Origin: Lepidodermella squamata | Lineage: Eukaryota > Gastrotricha | Direction of reading: 5' to 3' | NCBI GenBank assembly: GCA_047495785.1 | Contig: JBLDXI010000023.1 | Location: 868,001-932,000, forward strand | DNA: 64,000 nt | Shown here: positions 56,005-64,000 of the stretch, piece after piece | Layout: every line of letters starts with the position of its first letter | Numbering within the stretch: the first letter of the stretch is position 1 | The notes under the pieces: generated by a model | What the model was told of the DNA's origin: nothing | Databases searched by the model: none | What the model saw: only the letters and a program-made list of their open reading frames with translations | Program-made: the position numbers and the translations under genes

Positions 56005-56827
56005 TTATCAGAAATATTTACATGACCCAACAATGAACACAATGCTAGAACAGTGCTTCCCAACCTTTTTCCGTTGTGGGCCATTTCCTAACTCATTTTG
56101 CATCCCAGCGGGCCGCTACCACTGTATTGTAAGAACACAGCGGTATTGTAAGAACCTGAATCAGGTCATGACTTGAGGGAGTAGTTGACCCAGTTCTCGC
56201 CTGTGGAATTCAATTGATATGCCCCTCCCCTCCGTTAAGGCAAAGGCCCGAAAAGTGTGGAGATAGATTTCGGGTCAACATGCTTCACCTTTAAGTAACT
56301 CGAGCAGTAGAAATGCTTCAACTCATCATTATGATAATCAATTAGCCGTGACATGACTCAGCGTGCTGTACTATGAATATTTACTATTGCCATGAATCCA
56401 AACCTGCTGACATCTGGCCTACTTATTCTTTGTTGAATGAACTCGCCAGTAAGCTCACTAAGGAAAACAGCCCTCGATAGTGCTCACAGCGCAGTTTTCT
56501 CACTTAACTCACTATGCGGAGATGGGAAATTGAGTTAAACTTTACCAACATATATAAACCAATAAACAGAATTCCTGGCAAAATGGCAACATCTGAATGG
56601 GTGCTTGTGCTGTGTGGTGAATCTGAGGGGAAATCGCATTCGCAGATGAAAATCTGGACGTGGAACTTGCAACATAGACCATCCTATAAACCAAAGGATG
56701 AACATGCGATGAATCAGAGAGGAAATTGCATTCGAGATTATCGGCAGTGTCGATCAATATTATGAAAACTCAAGCAACTTTTCATCCAGTTACCATTGTT
56801 ATTTCATCCAGTTGTAAAATCATTATC
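56005..56827. other. intergenic with a hAT-like terminal fragment
   Basis: At about 56051 the sequence cagtgcttcccaaccttttt followed by gtgggcc resembles hAT transposon ends, but no matching inverse end or 8-bp duplication was found. The rest is the 5' flank of the second G channel. The segment around 56331-56410 (atcaattagccgtgacatg ... ccaaacctgctg) recurs near 59655-59985 upstream of the frameshifted F copy, so flanking DNA was duplicated too. Confidence 0.4.
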
Positions 56828-58009
56828 ATGGCTAGTTCGATTTTCCAAGCAATTCTGATCATCCACATGTTGCAGGATGCCTCTGCGAAACCAGCTAACA
56901 ATGACAGCATTTGGACGTTCAATCCAACTTCAACGATTCTAAGCAACTGCAGGATAGGACCAACAGTTAATTCACCGACTGAACTAGAGAGAGAGCCAAC
57001 TCTAATTAAGCTAGCACTACGACCACAACTTTTAACGGAAATTGACGATGTGTCCGAAACATTTACTATGGTGGCTTCACTCTCAATATCCTACAAATCG
57101 AACTGCATTGCCGATCTCTACGGTAATGTTTCGCGTAATGGCAGAGTCGAATGGCCGCCTGTCATCGATGTGTTGTCAAAGGAAGACCCGAGCCTATACT
57201 GGTATCCAACCTTGTTCCATGCAAATGCGATCGACAGCTCGGCAATTGGCGAAGGTTATCGTCGATATATAACCGTAGAACTCCTTCAAGGGAACGTTAT
57301 ATTTGGCTTGGCTGGGAAATATGAGTCATACTGTAATTTAGACATGACTTTCTTCCCCTTCGATAAGCAGACGTGTGATATCGAATTTATTCTATCGCAA
57401 AGTGACAAATTCGCAAAAATCAGTAGCGCAAGGTTCTTGGTGTTAAAACGAAACAAAACTCCATTTATGAAGGAGAACTCCGGGTGGGAGCATGACGTGT
57501 CGCAACGATCCGCATCGTTTGGCGTTCTAGAATACAACCCATTAACTAATATGTCAATGGCTACTTTCAGCTTCGTGTTCAAACGGAAACCTGAATACTA
57601 TTTGACATACCTTTTCGGGCCGAGTGTGCTTCTCAGCGTGTTGATTCTGTCGTCATTTCTGATCCCAGCCGAGGTTCCAGATCGACCTGTTTTCGCTTGT
57701 ACGGTCATGTTGTCTATATTTGTTCTTCAAAATAACCTACAGGCGTACTTGCCAAAAACCCCGAAACCGATGGCTGCCGGAATTTTCAACTTGTCGCAAG
57801 CCGTCCTCGCTACGCTATGCATCATATACGAATCCATGATGTGCGGTTTCATCGCTCTGCTGCCAGAAATCTCTGGTAAAAAGTTGCCCATTCTCGGTAG
57901 AACAGTTTCTTTCTATTTTGTTATCGATGCCATTGTGTTTTTACTGACCTTTATTGCATATTTAACGTCATATGTGGTGATTGGTATCATTTTGTTACAG
58001 CTGTTCTAA
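56828..58009 (+). CDS. Cys-loop ligand-gated ion channel subunit, subfamily G
   Basis: Single-exon subunit of 393 aa from the ATG at 56828, which starts the leader MASSIFQAILIIHMLQDASA; upstream in-frame ATGs (56726, 56762) would add 34 or 22 residues before it. It parallels 45514-46704: KPANNDSIWTFNPTSTILSNCRIG is shared over more than 20 positions, then NSPTELERE, LYWYPT at loop A, Cys-loop core FPFDKQTC and M2 PDRPVFACTVMLSIF. M1 to M3 are almost identical between the two, while the extracellular domain differs strongly, the same pattern as in subfamily D. Confidence 0.9.
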   Translation: MASSIFQAILIIHMLQDASAKPANNDSIWTFNPTSTILSNCRIGPTVNSPTELEREPTLIKLALRPQLLTEIDDVSETFTMVASLSISYKSNCIADLYGNVSRNGRVEWPPVIDVLSKEDPSLYWYPTLFHANAIDSSAIGEGYRRYITVELLQGNVIFGLAGKYESYCNLDMTFFPFDKQTCDIEFILSQSDKFAKISSARFLVLKRNKTPFMKENSGWEHDVSQRSASFGVLEYNPLTNMSMATFSFVFKRKPEYYLTYLFGPSVLLSVLILSSFLIPAEVPDRPVFACTVMLSIFVLQNNLQAYLPKTPKPMAAGIFNLSQAVLATLCIIYESMMCGFIALLPEISGKKLPILGRTVSFYFVIDAIVFLLTFIAYLTSYVVIGIILLQLF

Positions 58010-59242
58010 ATTCTAAGAAGTTTAAGTCATACGAACGGAAAAAACTCGCCCCATCTTCGCTTGCTGCGTTTAGTACTGTCTTGTGTATAGGATAACTCTT
58101 TTATTAGTAAAATTTAACCGAGTCTTCATGTTTCTGAAACTGCTGATATTATCGGTTGTTGGGGATAGTTTCAGTGTATCCATACGCATTTTTAATTTCT
58201 GGCTTCACGGAGACTTTCAAATTATGTGAGGCAGATAAATATCTTTAAAGCAAAAGTATTTTCGTGTTTCACAGAAGATCCGAAGATGCCCTTTCGGCTG
58301 GGGACTACTACTGTATGGACCCGACACTTTCAAGCAAACTTTCAAGTGTCCTGTAGGACACTGGTGTCCTATGGGCCTCAAAATGACAAAAGGAAAAAAA
58401 TAGATCCGCACTTAGAAACAAGGTATTTTTGCACCATTTTTCAGACTCAAATCGAAAGAAAATCGTCAGCTAATGCTCGCTTCGCTCGCGAGTTGCCTAT
58501 TTATGAAATAATTCATGAAAACCCCCGATGGGACGATAAATGATGGAATCAATTTTTGAAACTGACCTATGTCCCTTGTTGTTTAAGCACGTTACAGATT
58601 GCACCTTACGACATGATTAATTGAAAGTTCATAATTAACGTGTGCATTTCTCGGAAGGCATTTCCTCATATTTAAGATATTATACGTCGTTTTTCAGTGT
58701 CGAATTCTGAAAATTCTAAAAAAAAAGTTTATGTTTCACCCGGGATTTTATCAGTTTCGAGCACGGTTGCCATCAAAAACCAATTTGAACAAGCAATCAA
58801 TTTGTCGCTCAAAAATTTGCAACAAATCCCAACCAAATTTCAGCCATTTTACCTAGGTGTCCTACGAGCCATTCTCATAGGACACTGCTGTGTCATACGA
58901 GACAAAAAGTTTGGAAACCGCTGGGCTAAACCTGTGTATTAATTCACTCAATAATGGCGATGACTTATCCTAATCTGAACGCAATCTGACCTAGCGGTGA
59001 TAAAGGAGCCTCGAGTGATTATTAATGTAATTTATGTCAGTCTCCCTCTACCTCGAATCTCTCGAAGTTTAAATGGCCGCCTCCGGTCTAGCTTTGATCT
59101 AATACGATCAAAGATCAAAGTAGACGGATCATTTCGCCATTTCTCGATCTACTGATTTCCGACTGGGGATAGTGGTCTTTTTTATCAATTATTCGCAGGA
59201 CGCAGGACACAGGACACAAGTGTGAATAAGTTGTGTGCGTGA
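58010..59242. other. intergenic with gtgtcctatggg-type repeats and a hAT-like end
   Basis: Words such as gtgtccta and taggacac recur at 58345-58377 and 58856-58890. At 58903-58922 the sequence aaaaagtttggaaaccgctg is, read in reverse, CAGCGGTTTCCAAACTTTTT, a typical hAT-like terminus. The matching left end was not found. Two open frames (58226, 58697) lie in this repeat-like DNA and are not called. Confidence 0.4.
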
Positions 59243-59593
59243 TGAGAGTGGTGTTACCACCTGGGCTCCGCTAGGTACCCGTCTCTCAGTGCACCATCCA
59301 CCACCTCCTTTCTCCGACCAACATGTAACAACCCAACACAGAGGCCATAACGCAGTCACGGATCATCAGATTGCACAATATTGGAGCTACATTGATGGAT
59401 GACCAGCAAGGCTGCTTGCTGTGCACGCTGGGTGGTCGAACGCCAACTACTCCGTGCCACAGTGAGACAAGCAGTTTAGTGCGTTTTTTTTAAGCGATGA
59501 GGTAGTCTGCCGACTAGCACTAACTTCCCTTTGTCCCAGCATCGCCCATTTAACGCAGACGTCGACCGATTCCGATTCCGATTGTGTGCGTGA
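59231..59593 (+). mobile_element. SINE-like retroposon
   Basis: A 12-bp direct repeat (ttgtgtgcgtga) at 59231-59242 and 59582-59593 flanks about 340 bp that ends in a simple repeat tail (ccgattccgattccgatt). A target duplication plus a short tandem tail without coding capacity fits a SINE or other LINE-mobilised retroposon in plus orientation. I could not recognise convincing A and B boxes of a tRNA-derived head. Confidence 0.5.
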
Positions 59594-60051
59594 AAATGCG
59601 TCACCACTGCGTTACACATTGCGGGTAGGAATGCTTCAACTAGCCATTATGAATTATGATTATCAATTAGCCGTGACATGGCTGTGCATATGCTGTAGGT
59701 ACTATAAACATATTATTATTTACAAAAATAGCTTGATGAATATTATAGTGCTCATCGACCCAGCCCCCTCAGTATAAATTGAATCAAATAAAATTAAACG
59801 TTTTATTGAACAGTTTGCACTAATTTAACAGAGATTGCTATAAACTAAATTCCACGCTGGAAAACTGAGTGAGATCTTTTAGTGAAAGCTTCTCGCAAAC
59901 TATTATTTGGACGCGGAATTCTTATGAGCCATAGCTATTATTCTCAATAACTAAACGATTTCTTCAGAATCCAAACCTGCTGGCCCAACCTGGACAGTTA
60001 GCTCCTTACAGCCCTTGCAGTGTTCGAGCAGGCTTTCAACGGACTATTATT
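59594..60051. other. intergenic upstream of F channel copy
   Basis: 5' flank of the frameshifted F gene. It shares the atcaattagccgtgacatg and ccaaacctgctg segments with the flank of the second G channel. No gene seen. Confidence 0.4.
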
Positions 60052-61202
60052 ATGCGGATTTTTTTATTGAGAATGACTCTGATTCTGATTATCACACTAT
60101 TTTCTTCATTTGCTTGCCTGAGAGCCGCGAATGACGACCTATTCGGGAATGCAACCGCTATTATCCTTGAAAGCTGTCACGTTAGCCCAACAATCAACTC
60201 CCCTCAGGAAAAGGAGAGGATCCCGACTCCGCTTACAGTCACCATGCAAGGCGATCGCTTCCTAGGAATAAACGAACCCGATGAGACCTTCTCTTTTGTA
60301 GGCTCGCTCTTCCTAACCTGGATTGTACCTTGTGTTGGACAACTATATGAAAGCCCTATTTGGCCGAAAGATCTGCCCGAAATGACGAGGGAGAACCCGG
60401 ATCACTACTGGGCGCCCGATATCCTCCATAGAAATAGCGTCGAAGACGTTGGTCTAGACAGTAATTCGCTGAGCAAACGACTCGCCATAATTCTAACAGC
60501 GAATTTTTTTGTGACCTACAATTTCGGAACGTTTACGTCATATTGCGACCTGGATTTGTTTAAATTCCCCTTTGACTCACAAACTTGCTACGCCTATTTC
60601 ATCCTTAACCAAAAGTCAAATTTTGTAAACATCACATATGTAAAATTTGAATCGGTTTCAGAGTATTTTATGCCAGATAACGCGGCTTGGAGACTAGTGG
60701 AATTTAATGCCACGCGTCAAAGTGAGCTAATGCTTATCCAAGGTATGATTTTCCGTACTCGTCAGCGAAATTCTACATGACCTTCCGAAGAAAACCTGCA
60801 TACGTCATGACAAATCTATTCGCGCCAAGTTTCATACTCAGCTTATTGGAATTATCGTCGTTTCTAGTTCCTGGCGATATGCCCGATCGACCAACCTTCG
60901 CCTGCACCGTCATGCTGTCGATTTTCGTTCTCCAGAGCCAGATAATGGCGAATCTACCGAAAACACCAAAGCCCATCTTTTCTTCTTATTACGTTTTGGC
61001 TCAGTCTGGTTTTGCAATGTTATGCGCCATCTATGCCGCGGCAATGTGCTCATTTCACTCGTTTTATCCGGATTTGGCTAGTAGCAAAATGAGTCTGTTT
61101 AAAAGTTGCCGAGTGTCGACGTTCATTGATTTAGTTGCATTTCATATTGCTGCAGTACTTTTGGTTATTCTCAATCTATCAGCAGCTGCTATTTTTGTGT
61201 GA
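60052..61202 (+). pseudogene. subfamily F channel with a single-base frameshift
   Basis: Third F copy. Leader, ESCHVSPTINSPQE, loop-A-like HYWAPD and the Cys-loop core FPFDSQTC are all intact in the first frame. At about 60743-60745 one base is missing relative to 36603-37751 (caaggtatgatt against caaggctacgatt). Translation then shifts into MIFRTRQRNST and stops at 60780. From 60777 the second frame carries M1 (MTFRRKPAYVMTNLF), M2 (PDRPTFACTVMLSIF), M3 and M4 through to the normal stop at 61202. All later sequence is well preserved, so the lesion is either very recent, a polymorphism, or an assembly error. Confidence 0.85.
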
Positions 61203-61474
61203 TTCAATTGAATGGGGATGAGAAACATTTCAGTGACATGTGGCATCTGAACTTTGAAAGTTGCTGAATGATGGGAGAGATGAAAAATGAAACTTACGTG
61301 ACCAATTTTATTGTCACTTTTAATCTGTAGAATTGCTTAAAGTTCGAGTCTTTCATTCTGGCTTCGAATGAATACCGAGCGGGAAAAATCTTCCCCACTT
61401 TATAAGTTATAAGGTAATCAAATTATCACGCAATTTGAGGTAGTTCTAGTTGCTAGCTGAATCATAAAACAGCT

Positions 61475-62111
61475 TCACTGTTTCATCCTAGTCTTTTGCC
61501 TTGGCATAATCTCTAGCCGTCTTGCCACTTTCGCGCGAACCTCGGCCTTGAAATGATCTGTAAGCATTTTCATTACTCCAACTTTTCCACCGATAGCAGC
61601 GTAATGCAGTGGTGTTCGGCCATGCTTGTCGCGAGCTTCGACATTGGCATTGAATTTCCCTGCCAGCAAATCAACTACTTGAGCGTGGCCATACTCAGCA
61701 GCATAGTGCAACGGCGTCCTTGCATCAATATCCTCAACTTCCACATTAGCCTCCAATTTTCCAGCCAGAAAATCGACCATTTCCCATACGCCGTCTATTG
61801 CAGCTTTGTGCAAAGCTCTGATGCCATTCTGATCTGCAGCATTGACGTTAGCATCGAATTCTTTCACTAGAATTACCATAGCTTCGGTTTGACCAGCCCT
61901 CGCAGCAAAATGAAATGCCGTTTCGTTATTAGAGTTTCGATAATCGACTTGTAAATTGAGTGCCTCATCCTCAAGAAGCATCCTCATTCTATAGATATCG
62001 CTCCGTGCAGCACATTCGAAGAGTTCCTGGTTTCAAGACTATGACTTGAGAAAATAGAACAGAATAAATGAACAAAAAACCTACGTTCTGGTAATCATTC
62101 TTATTGTTCAT
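61475..62111 (-). CDS. small ankyrin-repeat protein
   Basis: Two exons by my model: 62085-62111 (MNNKNDYQN) and 61475-62026, with a 58-bp intron (GTAGGT...ACCAG, phase 0), giving 192 aa. Exon 2 begins ELFECAARSDIYRMRMLL, a partial capping repeat. It is followed by four ankyrin repeats with the usual G.T.LH.AA pattern (ETAFHFAARAGQTEAM, ALHKAAIDGVWEMVD, TPLHYAAEYGHAQVVDLL, TPLHYAAIGGKVGVMKML), each followed by an N or D-containing turn (ANVEARD). The tail is short and basic (RRLEIMPRQKTRMKQ). Likely a cytosolic protein-interaction scaffold; the partner is unknown. It lies alone between two channels on the opposite strand to the F copy. It could be a fragment of a longer ankyrin gene. Confidence 0.75.
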
Positions 62112-62940
62112 AAGACATAAGTCGTATGATGTATCAGTGTAATATATCTACTATTTTACGAACTATTCCATTCATGATTATAGGGAACTATAATATCACT
62201 CGGATTGTTGCGTTGAAACTACTAGTTGTATTAAAATCAAACGATTCAGTGTTTGTATTTCATTACCTAAACCCTAAACTTACAAAATATGTGTGTGCGT
62301 GCTTTTTTATTAGTTTTTATTCATCGTAATGCGTATAAAATTTGTACTTGGAGGCTCATGCAAAAATAATTCAAGTCTTATACGAACGGCGTATGGATTA
62401 TTCATGAAACCTGAAGCCTGCGCAGCGAATTCTTTCAAATTGATGCGACATGCGACATGAGGAAAATGCTGCAATTTCATTCAATGCTTGCTAGTTCTGT
62501 AAAGAAATGAAGTGAGCAAGTTGCGTTTTAAATTGCTTAAACCTTCCGTGGTTTGGGAACTTTTAAAGCTCATACATCAACCCGTTTTTCTGCTCCCGGC
62601 TCGCCACTCGCCACAAACTTCATCTTGGGGAGAACATTTCGTGGGGATATCTTGAAATAGGACCAGGTTGTATAAATAGAGATCTGGAACAACGCACCCT
62701 GAAGTTCTTAACATTTCCAATTTCATGGTAAGTTTCCCCCTTAGCGAAAGTTATCCGGATCATAGCGGAAAATATGCCGTAAAACAGCCCGAGATATTTT
62801 CTGATATCCCGGGCTGTTTGAGCCAGGATATCACGCTCTCCCACCAAGGACCTACCAAGGACACTGGATATCCCTAGAAGGCTGGAAGGAAAAGGTCCAG
62901 ATTTTTATTTACTTCTTGAACATAATAACTGATAAGCAGG
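62112..62940. other. intergenic with a short palindrome
   Basis: Between the ankyrin gene start and the end of the B channel. At 62782-62819 a 16-bp arm (aaacagcccgagatat) pairs with its inverse (atatcccgggctgttt) with one mismatch and a 6-nt loop. No gene seen. Confidence 0.45.
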
Positions 62941-64000
62941 CTAACGAAGAAGCAAAGTGAAAACGACGGCGTAAAACAAAGTTATGCAAGCGAAATGAGT
63001 TAAAAAAGATAGCAAGTCTACAAATATGAATAAACGACCCTCGCGACCGAACCATCGAACTTTCCGCTCCGCTCGTTCGGGCCAAAGAGTTGTAAATCCA
63101 CACATTACAGCTGAATACATTGCTACGATAGCTGAGAAGACAACAACTCCCACCAAGTAAAACTCGGCAACCATTGGCCTTGGGCTAGCTGGGACTGATG
63201 CTCCGAATTGACTCTGCATAACCATGATTGACAGCATTACAGAACACGCGAAAGCTGGCCGGTCCGGTTCAGTCGCTGGAATAGCGAAAGATGCGAAGAC
63301 GAGGCCGTTCAAAATCACACTAGGCGCGAAAAGCGAGATGATAATGAACTGCGGTTTTCGCTTCAAAATGATGGATATTCTCGCCTCCGTGAACCTATCC
63401 GGGCCAATCATGATGCCATCGAGATGCGTTTCATTGCTCACGATTTCCCAGTTTGAATTCGACGGCATACCGTTGCTCTGGAATCTCTGGTAAATTGCTT
63501 CGTTGATATTCATATGCCGTTGAGGCAGCCGGCTTGATATGATCAAAGAGCAGGTTTGAGCGTCGAACGGGAATCGAAGCAGTTCCAGATCACAAGTTGT
63601 CGTAAACCTGCCGTGGTAACTGCCTAAAAAGCGACCCTCAGATGGCCACATAACCATGCTTCTAAACGTTTCTTCAGCCGCGTCAAGAGCCGTTTGCCCA
63701 TACGAGTTTCGCAAAGTCAGTGGCGGGAACCAAATGCTGTCTGTTGGGACTTCATACATTTCTCGGTAGAAATATTCTGGCCAGTGGTTGGAGGCGTTGT
63801 TAACGTAATCCTTGACGCATTTAACTTCCCAAAAGAGATGTATTGCGCCGTTAAACGAAAACGTCTCAGCTACGTCGTTGATGCCGAGGAAGCGGTCCAA
63901 GCCAACAGTGACTGACAGATTTGTTGTTAATTTAGTAATTTCATTCGGTGAATTCGCCGATGCGTGAATGTGGCAGTTTTGCTGCAGAAGCTCCAAGGCT
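62941..64000 (-). CDS. Cys-loop ligand-gated ion channel subunit, subfamily B, truncated by window edge
   Basis: The C-terminal roughly 353 residues of a B-type subunit; the leader and start lie beyond the right edge. Visible are QNCHIHASANSPNEITK, the conserved Cys in WEVKC, loop-A-like SIWFPP, Cys-loop core FPFDAQTC, M2 start PDRPAFACSVMLSIM, and M4 after a linker of about 20 residues. Across its length it aligns with 2194-3330, sharing LTTNLSV-like strands, ERAERKVRW in place of DAEKIFRIW, and SVPASPRPMVAEFYLVG against SVPATPRPIVAEYYLVG. The frame is open up to the edge, so nothing suggests a pseudogene. Confidence 0.9.
   Translation of the reverse strand, partial: ALELLQQNCHIHASANSPNEITKLTTNLSVTVGLDRFLGINDVAETFSFNGAIHLFWEVKCVKDYVNNASNHWPEYFYREMYEVPTDSIWFPPLTLRNSYGQTALDAAEETFRSMVMWPSEGRFLGSYHGRFTTTCDLELLRFPFDAQTCSLIISSRLPQRHMNINEAIYQRFQSNGMPSNSNWEIVSNETHLDGIMIGPDRFTEARISIILKRKPQFIIISLFAPSVILNGLVFASFAIPATEPDRPAFACSVMLSIMVMQSQFGASVPASPRPMVAEFYLVGVVVFSAIVAMYSAVMCGFTTLWPERAERKVRWFGREGRLFIFVDLLSFLTHFACITLFYAVVFTLLLR

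Overview
The window is metazoan nuclear DNA. Its genes carry very short spliced introns (about 54-60 bp, GT-AG), two multi-exon nuclear receptors, an animal-type prolyl 4-hydroxylase-like gene, a Helitron, a Tc1/mariner-type MITE and a large TIR transposon. The phylum cannot be fixed from sequence alone. A compact protostome genome fits, and a tardigrade, rotifer or flatworm relative would be my first tests.

The dominant feature is a clustered array of 17 pentameric (Cys-loop) ligand-gated ion channel loci. Thirteen are full length and apparently intact, one runs off the right edge, and three are broken. They fall into seven sequence subfamilies, called A to G here. A: 64-1286(-), 9803-11015(+). 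B: 2194-3330(-), 62941-64000(-). C: 4303-5451(+), 6436-7581(-), 7914-9053(-). D: 18434-19573(-), 28953-30095(-). E: 32888-34030(+), 34968-36110(+), pseudogene 41144-41835. F: 36603-37751(+), 42369-44450 (MITE-disrupted), 60052-61202 (frameshifted). G: 45514-46704(+), 56828-58009(+). Most are single-exon genes of about 380 aa: signal peptide, extracellular domain with a canonical 13-residue Cys-loop, four membrane segments, and a very short M3-M4 linker of about 20-28 residues. An E-F gene pair was copied as a block, so the cluster is still turning over.

Between the channels, 11494-17865 (minus strand) holds two tandem paralogous nuclear receptor genes. Each encodes two zinc-finger DNA-binding domains and a divergent ligand-binding domain (735 and 679 aa by my splicing model), with all four intron phases conserved. 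They look like members of the 2DBD nuclear receptor class.

At 19861 to about 26.85 kb lies an apparently autonomous Helitron on the minus strand. It has a canonical hairpin plus CTAG 3' end, an open spliced Rep-helicase gene, and an extra two-exon cargo gene of unknown function. At 27777-28479 is a fold-back element flanked by 17-bp direct repeats. A small P4H-alpha N-terminal-like gene sits at 31245-32135, and a small ankyrin-repeat gene at 61475-62111.

At 46945-56004 a 9.06-kb transposon separates the two subfamily G channels. It has near-identical TIRs of about 600 bp and a TTA target duplication. Its left arm encodes a complete six-exon DDE transposase (635 aa). Its right arm carries two more genes transcribed divergently, one of them with an in-frame stop. 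I cannot assign it confidently to a named superfamily. A SINE-like insertion with a 12-bp target duplication lies near 59.2-59.6 kb.
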